Below, in pieces: positions 30,632 to 38,484 of a stretch of 64,000 nt of DNA. The stretch is from Micromonospora sp. WMMD980 (GTDB taxonomy: Bacteria > Actinomycetota > Actinomycetes > Mycobacteriales > Micromonosporaceae): the NCBI RefSeq assembly GCF_029626035.1, contig NZ_JARUBE010000003.1, positions 1,736,001 through 1,800,000 on the forward strand, given 5' to 3'. The position numbers and the translations under genes are program-made. The notes below the pieces were generated by a model. It ran no database searches and was not told the origin of the DNA. It was given only the letters and a program-made list of their open reading frames with translations. Each line of letters begins with the position of its first letter. Within the stretch, counting starts at the first letter, position 1.

Positions 30632-32827
30632 TCAGCGGTGGAACCGCAGGTAGTCGAAGTGCGCCGACACCGCCGGCGTCGCGCCGCCGTGCGCGACCAG
30701 CCCGATCCGGGGCGTCGTGTCGGCCGGGAACGTCCACACCGCGCCCCAGGTCCAGCGCGTGCCGTCCGGGCTGGAGCCGGCGCGGAACTCGTGCTCGCCG
30801 TTCGCCGGGTCGACCCGGTGGGCCAGCCGCAGCCAGGTGGTGGTGCCCGGGGTGCCGACGATGCTGCCGCCGTACACCGGCTGGCCGGCGAACGGCAGCT
30901 CGTAGCCGAACTCGACCTGCCGGGTGTTCCAGATCGCCACCGTGCTCAGCCGGGCGAAGCGGTCGTCGTCGACGTACGCGACCAGACCGGCCTGCTGGTA
31001 GTTGCGGACGGTCTCCTCGCCGAGGTCCAGCGTCACCTTGGTCTCGGCGACGTAGTTCCCGGTGGGCGCGTCGCGCAGCAGCACCCCGGCGGTGTTGCCG
31101 GTGCCGGTCAGGTCGGCGTCCTGCACCGGCCAGCGCAGCGCGCCGCCGGACACGGTGGCGGCCGGGTCCTGGCGGATCCATCGCCAGGCGGGGTCGAGCC
31201 CGTCGGCGAACTCGTCGGACCAGGCGCGCAGCACCGGGCCGACCCGGGGCGGGGCGACCGGGTGGCGGGCCGGGCGGTGGAGGCGGGCGGCGCTGACGTT
31301 GTCGAACTCCGCCGGACCGCCCTCGGCGCGGACGGCGAGCGTGCCGTTCGCGGGGCGGGGGAGCCGCAGCGTCACCCGGGCGATGGGGTCACCGAGGCGG
31401 GACGGGCTGAGCGTGGCGGTGAGCTGCCGCCCGCGTACCTCGATCGCGAGGTTGTGCCGGTTGCCCAGGTCGGTGCCGGCGGGCAGGGCGACGCCGGCGT
31501 TGCCGGCGGCCAGCCGGCCCTGGCCGACCCGCACGTCCACCGCACCGAGCCGTAGCCCGGCGGTGTCCGCGCCGGTCAACCGCAGGTCGGTCTCCACCCG
31601 CAGGTCGCCGCCGAGGCCGGTGTCCGAGGCCAGCGTGCCGGTGCCGGTCAGCACCCCGCCGGCCGCCCGCCACGAACCGGACCCGGTACGCCAGCCGCGC
31701 AGGTCGGCGGTGTCGAAGCGGGCGTCGACGCGGCCGGTGGTGACCGGCGCCGGGCGGGCGCCGTCGGAGGGACCGGCGCCGGCGTTGACGGCGGGCCAAC
31801 CGTCGATCCAGTCCAGGCGGTCCAGCAGCATGGGGCGCTCGTTGACGCCGAACGGCTCGTCCAGGTAGGGGTCGGCGCGGTCGATCGCGTGGTAGGCGAT
31901 CCAGTCCTGCCCGGACAGGTCGGTGAGCACCGCGTTGTGGCCGGCGCCGATCCAGCGGTTGCCGTTCTGCGTGAGCACCGGCGTGCCGCCGGCCCGGGAC
32001 ACGTCGAGGCGTCGGCCGTCGCGGTCCACGAACGGGCCCCGGGGGTCGCGGGACCGGCCGACCTGGACGGAGTAGCCGGTGGCCGGGCCGGCGCAGCAGT
32101 TCGCGGTGGAGACGAACAGGTAGTACCAGCCGTCCCGGCGCAGCGCGTACGCGCCCTCGAACTTGTTGTCCACCGCGACCGGGGTCGCGGCGCCGACCGC
32201 CCGCAGGCCGTCGGGGGAGAGTTCGGTGACCGAGATTCCGCCGTAGTAGCTGCCGTAGTACAGGTAGGACCGGCCGTCGGCGCCGGTGAGCTGGCTCGGG
32301 TCGATGGTCCACAGGTAGCCGCCGCCCGCACCGGGGCGCGGGGCGACCACCGGGGTGTCGGCGAACGTCCACGGCCCGGCCGGGCTGGGCGCGGTGGCCA
32401 CGCCGACCGCGGTGTCGAACGTGTCGTCGGAGACGGTGGTGTCGGTGACCGTCAGGTACATCACCCAGCGGCCAGCGACCCGACGCACGTCGGGGGCCCA
32501 GAACGCCGAGCCGGGCGCGGCGTAGGCCGGGCGCTGGTCGGCGGTGAACGCGTCGCCCACGAAGGTCCAGCCGACCAGGTCGGTGGAGCGGGCGATGGGC
32601 ACGCGGTGTGCCGTCCCCGCACCCTCCCGCAGCGGGTCGGAGGTGCCGAAGGCGTACCAGATCCCGTCGTCGCCGCGAACCACGACCGGGTCGGCGAAGG
32701 TGTCGGCGAACCCGGCGGAGACCGGGTTGCGGTAGCGGTCGGGCCCGGCGGCGGGCGCGGGCGCCGCGCCGGCGAGCAGAAGCGTGAGTACGGCGGCGAG
32801 CACGCCGCCGCGGTGGAGGTGTCGCAT
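30632..32827 (-). CDS. secreted GH43-type arabinanase/arabinofuranosidase
   Basis: 731 aa. A signal peptide (about 1-27, HRGGVLAAVLTLLLAGAAPAPAAG) precedes a five-bladed GH43 domain (about 30-350) with the three carboxylates in context: FADPVV (base Asp), WTIDPSQL (Asp) and FEGAYALRRDGWYYLF (acid Glu). Two beta-sandwich modules follow: a domain of unknown type (about 365-525) and a C-terminal LamG/DUF1349-like domain (about 535-731) with GNYVAETKVTLD and QQAGLVAYVDDDRFARLS. It would release arabinose or xylose from plant polysaccharides. A regulator gene and a tandem operator lie divergently upstream. Confidence 0.92.
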   Translation of the reverse strand: MRHLHRGGVLAAVLTLLLAGAAPAPAAGPDRYRNPVSAGFADTFADPVVVRGDDGIWYAFGTSDPLREGAGTAHRVPIARSTDLVGWTFVGDAFTADQRPAYAAPGSAFWAPDVRRVAGRWVMYLTVTDTTVSDDTFDTAVGVATAPSPAGPWTFADTPVVAPRPGAGGGYLWTIDPSQLTGADGRSYLYYGSYYGGISVTELSPDGLRAVGAATPVAVDNKFEGAYALRRDGWYYLFVSTANCCAGPATGYSVQVGRSRDPRGPFVDRDGRRLDVSRAGGTPVLTQNGNRWIGAGHNAVLTDLSGQDWIAYHAIDRADPYLDEPFGVNERPMLLDRLDWIDGWPAVNAGAGPSDGARPAPVTTGRVDARFDTADLRGWRTGSGSWRAAGGVLTGTGTLASDTGLGGDLRVETDLRLTGADTAGLRLGAVDVRVGQGRLAAGNAGVALPAGTDLGNRHNLAIEVRGRQLTATLSPSRLGDPIARVTLRLPRPANGTLAVRAEGGPAEFDNVSAARLHRPARHPVAPPRVGPVLRAWSDEFADGLDPAWRWIRQDPAATVSGGALRWPVQDADLTGTGNTAGVLLRDAPTGNYVAETKVTLDLGEETVRNYQQAGLVAYVDDDRFARLSTVAIWNTRQVEFGYELPFAGQPVYGGSIVGTPGTTTWLRLAHRVDPANGEHEFRAGSSPDGTRWTWGAVWTFPADTTPRIGLVAHGGATPAVSAHFDYLRFHR

Positions 32828-32874
32828 CAGGCCTGCCTCGGAGTAAACGGAGGTCACTGCGGTGCACACGTTTC

Positions 32875-32898
32875 TACAACGTTGGATACAACGATGTA
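32875..32898. promoter_or_regulatory. tandem 12-bp operator-like repeat between GH43 and regulator genes
   Basis: TACAACGTTGGA and TACAACGATGTA lie back to back in an AT-rich patch between the divergent genes. The units contain TACA/TGTA and CAACGTTG symmetry and could be a double site for the neighbouring regulator or for a LacI-type protein. Confidence 0.5.
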
Positions 32899-32957
32899 AA
32901 GAGCTGGTGCCGGACCGTGCGGTGCCTGCCGAAACCTGTTCGTGCCAGCATGGGCCG

Positions 32958-33698
32958 ATGACCACCCGTGCCGACGGCCGAGGACTGGCCGGGCTCGCCG
33001 CGCTGCTCGCCGACCCCACCCGCGCCGGCTTCTGCCTCGCCCTGCTGGACGGGCGTGCCTGGACCGCCGGGGAACTCGCCCGCGCCGCCGGGGTGGCGGC
33101 CTCCACCGCGAGCGACCACCTCACCCGGCTCGTGCGCGGCGGACTGCTGGTCGAGGAGCGGCAGGGCCGGCACCGCTACGTCCGCCTCGCCGACCAGTCG
33201 GTCGCCCACCTCGTCGAGGACCTGGCCGCCCGGGCGCCCACCCCGGCCACGCCGCCGCGCACGTTGCGCGCCGCCTCCGCCGACGCCGCCCTGGCGTACG
33301 CCCGGACCTGCTACGACCACCTCGCCGGGCGGCTCGGCGTGCTGCTGTACGACGCGCTGCTGGCGCGCGCCGTGCTGGACCGCAGCGGCGGCCTGGCGCT
33401 CACCCCCACCGGTACGGCCTGGCTGGCCGAGTTCGGCGTGCCCGTCGAACCGCTGCGCGCCGCCCGGCGACCGCTGGTGCGCGACTGTCTCGACTGGACC
33501 GAACGACGGCCGCACCTGGCCGGGGCGCTCGGCGCGGCGCTGTGCGCGCGCCTTCTCGACCTCGGCTGGACGGTGCGGGGGACCGGCCGCTCGGTGCGGC
33601 TCACCCCGACCGGCCGGCAGGCGCTCGCCGAGGCGCTCGCGCTCGATCCGGCCGCGCTCGCCCCGCCGGCGCGCGACAGCGGTCCCGCCCGCGCCTGA
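32958..33698 (+). CDS. ArsR-type winged-helix transcriptional regulator
   Basis: 246 aa. The winged helix-turn-helix (about 8-90) reads LAALLADPTRAGFCLALLDG, WTAGELARAAGVAASTASDHLTRLVRGGLLVEERQGRHRYVRLAD, typical of ArsR regulators that bind sugar-, lipid- or metal-related operators. A long C-terminal extension (about 100-246) lacks obvious metal-binding Cys, so a different effector is likely. It is divergent from the GH43 gene and probably controls it; that link is inferred from the shared intergenic repeat. CAGCAT lies 6 nt before the ATG. Confidence 0.85.
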   Translation: MTTRADGRGLAGLAALLADPTRAGFCLALLDGRAWTAGELARAAGVAASTASDHLTRLVRGGLLVEERQGRHRYVRLADQSVAHLVEDLAARAPTPATPPRTLRAASADAALAYARTCYDHLAGRLGVLLYDALLARAVLDRSGGLALTPTGTAWLAEFGVPVEPLRAARRPLVRDCLDWTERRPHLAGALGAALCARLLDLGWTVRGTGRSVRLTPTGRQALAEALALDPAALAPPARDSGPARA

Positions 33699-33789
33699 CC
33701 CCGGCCCGTCCCTCGCTCCGCCCGGCCCGCCGGTCCTCCGCTCGGGCCGCGGCGACCGTCGTTCGGTCCGGACCGAACGATCGGCGGCC

Positions 33790-33795
33790 TACGGT
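33790..33795 (+). promoter_or_regulatory. -10 box TACGGT, leaderless start of the second P450
   Basis: TACGGT, then CGACCG, then GTG 33802. This decides the start within a frame that is open far upstream. Confidence 0.5.
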
Positions 33796-33801
33796 CGACC
33801 G

Positions 33802-34842
33802 GTGGACCTACCGACCATCACGGCCGCCCCCGGTACGCCGGACTGCGGGCCTCCGGTGCGCGATGACGACGGCTGGGTGGTCACCCGGCACGCGGACGTC
33901 GTCGCCGTGCTGACCGACCCCCGCTGGACCGTGCCTTCAGTCAACCACGACTCGCCGGCGGGCACGCTGGGCTGGCTGCGCGCCTCGGTCAGCCGGTTCA
34001 GCCCGCCCGGCGCGCATCCCGCCCGCCGGGCGATCGGCGTGGCCGCGCTCGACCGCCTAAACCCGCGCGACCTCTCCCGCACCGCCGCGCGACTCACCGA
34101 CGAGGTGTTGAGCGGGGTCCGCGCCGATACCGGAGGCGTCGAGCGGGGGCCCCGCCTCACCGAGGTGATGGGAGCGGTGGCCCGGCGCGTACCCGTGTGG
34201 GTGTTGGCGGATCGGCTCGGCCTGGCCGACCCGACGGCGGCCGTCCCGGCGGTGACGGCGGTGGCCGCCGCCTACCATCCCGGCGCGGGTCCGGTCGCGG
34301 TAGCGCGCGCGGACCGGGCGGTGGCCGCGCTGGTGGCGATGTCGCCACCGGCTCCGGACGAGGTGACCGCGAACCGGATCGGCCTGCTGGTGCAGGCCGC
34401 CGACGCCACCGCCGGGCTGATCGGCGGCGCGGTCCGGCACGGGCTCGCCGCGCCGGTGGACCTCCGGACCGCCGGGTTGCTCGCCGAGGTGTTGCGGTTG
34501 GACCCGCCGGTGCGCGCCACTCGGCGCGTCGCCACCGTGGCGATCGACCTGGGCGGCCGGACCATCCGCGCCGCAGAACCGTTGCTGCTGCGCTTCGACG
34601 CGGCGAACCGGGACCCGGCGGTCCACCCGGCGCCGGATCGGTTCGTGGTCGGCCGGGCGCGTGCGGCGTTGACCTTCGGGGCCGGGTCCCGGGGCTGCCC
34701 GGGAGAGCGGCACGCGCTGGCTCTGGCCGAGGGCGTGGTCGACGTGGTGCGCCGGCGTTGCCGTCGCGTCGACCTGCCGGTTCCGTACGCCCCGCACCCG
34801 ACGCTGCGCGTCCCGACCCGTATCGAGGTGACCCTGCGATGA
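33802..34842 (+). CDS. short cytochrome P450
   Basis: 346 aa, about 50 residues shorter than typical soluble bacterial P450s; the N-terminal beta region is reduced. The K-helix ExxR is in EVLRLDPPVRATR and the heme loop is LTFGAGSRGCPGERHALA with the Cys ligand. The I-helix QAADATAGL keeps the Thr but has Ala where the catalytic acid is expected. The stop overlaps the start of the PEP-mutase-family gene (ATGA), so the two are co-translated. No ferredoxin gene is adjacent. The substrate is unknown. Confidence 0.88.
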   Translation: MDLPTITAAPGTPDCGPPVRDDDGWVVTRHADVVAVLTDPRWTVPSVNHDSPAGTLGWLRASVSRFSPPGAHPARRAIGVAALDRLNPRDLSRTAARLTDEVLSGVRADTGGVERGPRLTEVMGAVARRVPVWVLADRLGLADPTAAVPAVTAVAAAYHPGAGPVAVARADRAVAALVAMSPPAPDEVTANRIGLLVQAADATAGLIGGAVRHGLAAPVDLRTAGLLAEVLRLDPPVRATRRVATVAIDLGGRTIRAAEPLLLRFDAANRDPAVHPAPDRFVVGRARAALTFGAGSRGCPGERHALALAEGVVDVVRRRCRRVDLPVPYAPHPTLRVPTRIEVTLR

Positions 34843-35633
34843 CCGACCGCTTCGCCGCCTTCCACGCGCTGCACCGGCCGGGGCGGCCCCTGCTGCTGCC
34901 CAACGCCTGGGACCACGCCTCCGCCGCCGCGTTCGCCGCCCGGGGCCACCCGGCGGTCGGCACGACGAGCCTCGGTGTCGCGGCGACCGCCGGCCGCCCG
35001 GACGGGACCGGCGCGACCCGGGCGGAGACGCTCGACCTGGCCCGCCGCCTGCGGGGGATACCGGCGCTGCTCACCGTGGACATCGAGGGCGGCTTCGACG
35101 ACGACCCGGCGGCGGTGGCCCGGTACGTCGGCGAGCTGGCCGCGCTCGGCGTGGTGGGGGTGAACCTGGAGGACGGCCGCCCGGACGGCACGCTGGCGCC
35201 GGCACCGCTGGTCGCCGCCAAGATCGCGGCGGTGCGGGCGGTCGTCCCGGGGCTGTTCGTCAACGCCCGCACCGACGCGTGGTGGTGGGGTGTGACGTCG
35301 CCGTCGGCCGAGGCCCGATTGCGGGCGGCGGAGTTCCGCGCAGCCGGTGCGGACGGTTTCTTCGTCCCCGGCGCGCCGGACGAGGAGGTCGGGGCGTTGG
35401 CCGCGGAGGTGGGGTTGCCACTGAACGTGCTGCACCGCCCGGGTGGCCCGGACCTGGCGGCGCTGGGCCGCCTCGGGGTGGCCCGGGTGAGCACCGGCTC
35501 GTTGCCCTTCCGTACCGCGCTGGGCGCCGCGCTGCACCTGGTCGACGCGGTCGCCGCCGGGCGGGACCCCGGGCTGCCGCCGGCTCCCGGTTACGCGGAG
35601 GTGTTGGCGTTGGCGGGCGAGCCGGATACCTGA
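34839..35633 (+). CDS. isocitrate lyase/PEP mutase family protein
   Basis: 264 aa. It is a TIM-barrel of the PEP mutase/isocitrate lyase superfamily: LLLPNAWDHASAAAFAARG, VGTTSLGVAATAG, LTVDIEGGFDDDP (Mg-binding acids), GVNLEDGRPDG and LFVNARTDAWWWG. The KKCGH-type catalytic Cys motif of isocitrate lyase is absent, as in many oxaloacetate-decarboxylase-like or carboxyphosphoenolpyruvate-mutase-like relatives. Coupling to the P450 is tight, but the combined chemistry is unknown. Confidence 0.9.
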   Translation: MTDRFAAFHALHRPGRPLLLPNAWDHASAAAFAARGHPAVGTTSLGVAATAGRPDGTGATRAETLDLARRLRGIPALLTVDIEGGFDDDPAAVARYVGELAALGVVGVNLEDGRPDGTLAPAPLVAAKIAAVRAVVPGLFVNARTDAWWWGVTSPSAEARLRAAEFRAAGADGFFVPGAPDEEVGALAAEVGLPLNVLHRPGGPDLAALGRLGVARVSTGSLPFRTALGAALHLVDAVAAGRDPGLPPAPGYAEVLALAGEPDT

Positions 35634-35735
35634 TCGGGCGCCTTCGGGTGGATTGTTCTCGGTGGCCCCCTCTCACCCTATTACGGTGGGTGCAGGTCCG
35701 ACTACGCCTTGTCCTGCCGAGAGGGGGCGGAGACC

Positions 35736-36698
35736 ATGCGAGTGCCCAATCGCAGCCCCGGTCGCCAGCCCGGTCCCGCCGTCGCGTCCACCACTCCCAG
35801 CCGTCGCCTGCCGTCGGGTGACCGGCCCGCCGACGGTACGCGGCCCGACCTGGCCGCCTACCGGACCGCGGTGGCGGAGCTGCTGGTCGAGGTGGGCGCG
35901 CTGGCGGACGCGCCGTCCACCGCCGCCCGTCAGGTGCTGCTCGACCAGCGGCTGCGTGAGCCGGCCGTCGCCGCGGTCCTCGACGCGACCCCGCAGGGAC
36001 TGGTCGGCGCCCGGGAGACGCTGCTGCTGGAGATCGCCCGCCACCAGCCGGGCTCCCGCACCCCGGCGTCGGACCTGACCACCCTGGTCCGGACCTACCT
36101 GCTGTCCCGGGTCGACGTGCTGTGGTGGCGGGACAGCCCCACCCTGCTCACCGACGACCAGGTGCGCACCAGCATCGACCTGGTCGACCTGGAATGGCTG
36201 CGTCGCCGGGGCCTGCTCGGGTTCCGGTACCGGGAGCAGCCCGCCACCACGCTCGGGCACGGCTGGTGGGCGGTCCGGAGGCGGGTGCGCCCGGCAGCCG
36301 GCCCGGCCGTCGGCGGGCTGCTGATCCCCCGCGCCCGTCGCGAGATGATCGCCCTCCTCAACGACCTGGCCCGGGAGTTCGTCGCGGTCACCCGGGCCGG
36401 CACGCCGCCGCTCTGGGTGACCGGCCTGGTCCGCAGTGCCGAGCAGCAGTACCGGCTGCGCCGGCTGGGCCACCCCGCCACCATGCCCAGCGCCCACTGC
36501 CTGGGCTGGGCGGCCGACGTGGAGGTGGACTGGTACGAGCGGTTCGGCGCCCGCGCGGCCCTCGCCGGGTTGCTGCTGGCCCGGCAGGACGCCGGCGAGG
36601 TCAACGTGGTCGACGAGGGTCGGGCCTGGCACGTCTGCCTCGCCCCCGGCGCCCGTCGCCGGTTCCGGCAGGCGTACGAGGCCGAGATGGGCGTGTGA
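35736..36698 (+). CDS. DUF5715-like protein with peptidase M15-type motif
   Basis: 320 aa. The C-terminal half contains VTGLVRSAEQQYRLRR, MPSAHCLGWAADVEVDW and GRAWHVCLAP. The S-x-H-x(6)-D spacing and the late W-H match the zinc ligands of M15 D-Ala-D-Ala carboxypeptidases and of DUF5715 proteins. The N-terminal half is helical without a signal peptide, which would be odd for a wall enzyme. ATG 35736 follows GGAG closely. It may cut cell-wall peptides or be a structural relative; I cannot decide. Confidence 0.75.
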   Translation: MRVPNRSPGRQPGPAVASTTPSRRLPSGDRPADGTRPDLAAYRTAVAELLVEVGALADAPSTAARQVLLDQRLREPAVAAVLDATPQGLVGARETLLLEIARHQPGSRTPASDLTTLVRTYLLSRVDVLWWRDSPTLLTDDQVRTSIDLVDLEWLRRRGLLGFRYREQPATTLGHGWWAVRRRVRPAAGPAVGGLLIPRARREMIALLNDLAREFVAVTRAGTPPLWVTGLVRSAEQQYRLRRLGHPATMPSAHCLGWAADVEVDWYERFGARAALAGLLLARQDAGEVNVVDEGRAWHVCLAPGARRRFRQAYEAEMGV

Positions 36699-36790
36699 CC
36701 GGGCCCCCGCCGCTGCCGCCCGGCCCGGCCGACGGGGCGGCGTACCCGGCCTGACCCGTTTCCTCGATGGACAGCGCGCGTCGTCTCTTC

Positions 36791-36796
36791 TAGCGT
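36791..36796 (+). promoter_or_regulatory. -10 box TAGCGT, leaderless start of the Ntn-hydrolase gene
   Basis: TAGCGT is 7 nt from ATG 36804. The same hexamer and gap recur at 62656 before a carboxypeptidase gene. Confidence 0.5.
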
Positions 36797-36803
36797 CGCG
36801 GGC

Positions 36804-37796
36804 ATGCGGAGGACCCTCGTCGCCACCGGGCTGGCACTGCTCCTGCTCGGCACCGCCTGTGGGGAGGGTCGCGCGCCCGTCGGTCCGGCCGCCGCCGGCT
36901 CGCCGACCGCCTCCCGGCAGGACCCCGGCCAGGTCGAGCAGACGCTGGCCAGCCTGCGCAAGGTCGACGACCTGCCGCTGTACGAGATGACCTACACCGG
37001 CGACTACGACCCGACCGCCGGTGTGGCCGGCAGCACCCCGCCCAGCCCGTTCGGCTGCTCGCTCTTCGCCGCGCTGGCCGACCGCAACCGTCCGCTGTTC
37101 GCCCGCAACTTCGACTGGGAGCCGAACCCGGCGCTGGTGCTGCGCACGGACCCGCCGGACGGGTACGCCTCGATCTCCCTGGTGGACATCTCCTACCTGG
37201 GCGTCCCCGCCGACCCGACCGGCGACCGGCGGCTGCTCGACGCGCCGCTGCTGCCGTTCGACGGGATGAACGAGCGGGGCCTCGCGGTGGGGCTGGCCGC
37301 CGACGACGGCGCCCGCGCCGAGCCGGTGCCCGGGCGGCCCACCGTCGGCTCGGTGCGCATCCTGCGCCTGGTGCTCGACTCGGCGGCCACGGTGGACGAG
37401 GCGGTGGCCGTGTTCGGCAGGTACAACCTGGACTTCGACGGCGGGCCGCCGCTGCACTACCTGCTCGCGGACGCCACCGGCGCCTCCGCGGTCGTCGAGT
37501 TCGTCGACGGGAAGCTGACGGTGGACCGTCGACGGGGCCGGTGGCAGGCGTTGACCAATGTGCCCGCGGTCGGGGTGGCCGAGAAGGACCTCCGCCGGGA
37601 CCACCGCTACGGGGTGCTGGCGAAGGAGTTGGACCGCACCGGCGGCGCCGTCGACGCCGCCGCCGCGTTGCGGCTGCTCGACGCGGTGCGCCAGCCGCAC
37701 ACCCGCTGGTCGGTGACGTACGGGCTGCGCACCGGCGAGGTGCGGGTGGTCACCGCCGGCGGCGGCGCCCGCGGCTACCGGCTGCCGATGGGCTAG
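36804..37796 (+). CDS. lipoprotein Ntn-hydrolase, C45/choloylglycine-hydrolase-like
   Basis: 330 aa. A signal peptide ends in LLGTAC with the Cys as a lipobox. The mature part has PFGCSLFAALADRNRPLFARNFDWE, where the Cys after FG is the expected N-terminal nucleophile of the choloylglycine hydrolase/acyl-CoA:6-APA acyltransferase superfamily and RNFDW is a family hallmark. LPFDGMNERGLAVGLA and a late VTYGLRTGEV support it. Such enzymes cleave linear amides (bile salts, acyl-homoserine lactones, beta-lactams). It ends exactly where the convergent HD gene ends. Confidence 0.88.
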   Translation: MRRTLVATGLALLLLGTACGEGRAPVGPAAAGSPTASRQDPGQVEQTLASLRKVDDLPLYEMTYTGDYDPTAGVAGSTPPSPFGCSLFAALADRNRPLFARNFDWEPNPALVLRTDPPDGYASISLVDISYLGVPADPTGDRRLLDAPLLPFDGMNERGLAVGLAADDGARAEPVPGRPTVGSVRILRLVLDSAATVDEAVAVFGRYNLDFDGGPPLHYLLADATGASAVVEFVDGKLTVDRRRGRWQALTNVPAVGVAEKDLRRDHRYGVLAKELDRTGGAVDAAAALRLLDAVRQPHTRWSVTYGLRTGEVRVVTAGGGARGYRLPMG

Positions 37797-38411
37797 CTAG
37801 CCGATCGGGTGGCCGTGCCGACGGGCGAGCGCGGTCAGGTCCGGTTCGCCGAACCGTTCGACGAGCGCCGCGAACCGGGCGACCTTGTCCGTCCCGAAAC
37901 GCGCCACGGCGGCGGCGTAGCCGGCCGCGGAGACGAACGTGGGCGGGGTGGTCTTGCTGTGGAACTTGTCGGCGTACATGACCAGGTGTTCCTCGCCGGT
38001 GCCCGGCGTGTGGTCGGTCACCGGGAGTGGCAGCCGCTGCCGGAGCACGTCCTCGCGGGTGATCCCCACCCCGGTGTGCCGGGAGCAGAACCGGCCGAGC
38101 GTCTCGGGCAGACCGGCGTCGCGCAGCAGCGCGTGGCCCAGCACCCCGTGCCGGACGTAGTTCGGTCGGTCCAACCGCCCGTCGGCGTCGTACAGCCGGT
38201 AGACGCCGATGTCGTGCAGCAGGCAGCCGGCCCGGACCAGCGCGCGATCGAGGCCGGTGTCGTGCCGGTCGAGCAGTTGTTCCGCGATCTCGCAGACGAT
38301 CCGGCAGTGCGTCCAGACGAGCGTGAACGCCTCGGCCGTCGGGGCGTACCGCTCGTGCAGGGAGCGGATCCGCTCGTCGGTCGGCACCGCGGTCCGGTGG
38401 TCGATCGTCAC
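37797..38411 (-). CDS. HD-domain phosphohydrolase
   Basis: 204 aa, GTG start after GGAAGGGG. The metal ligands appear as HCRIVCEIAEQLL, CLLHDIGVYRL (the HD pair), HGVLGHALL and the late Asp in MYADKFHSKT, a standard HD layout of about 200 residues. These proteins hydrolyse nucleotides or phosphate esters. Its stop abuts the stop of the lipoprotein gene in the palindrome CTAGCTAG, so there is no intergenic terminator between the two convergent genes. Substrate is unknown. Confidence 0.9.
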   Translation of the reverse strand: MTIDHRTAVPTDERIRSLHERYAPTAEAFTLVWTHCRIVCEIAEQLLDRHDTGLDRALVRAGCLLHDIGVYRLYDADGRLDRPNYVRHGVLGHALLRDAGLPETLGRFCSRHTGVGITREDVLRQRLPLPVTDHTPGTGEEHLVMYADKFHSKTTPPTFVSAAGYAAAVARFGTDKVARFAALVERFGEPDLTALARRHGHPIG

Positions 38412-38429
38412 GTCGGCGCCCCTTCCACG

Positions 38430-38469
38430 GGCCGGGCCGGGCGCCCCCGCGGGGGCGCCCGGCCCGGCC
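38430..38469. terminator. 40-bp perfect palindrome between LVIVD and HD genes
   Basis: The sequence is self-complementary over 40 bp, centred at CCCCCG/CGGGGG, with no loop bases beyond the turn. It lies 15 nt after the LVIVD stop and 18 nt before the HD gene start, so it separates two genes on the same strand. Confidence 0.82.
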
Positions 38470-38484
38470 GGGCCGTTGCGGGGG

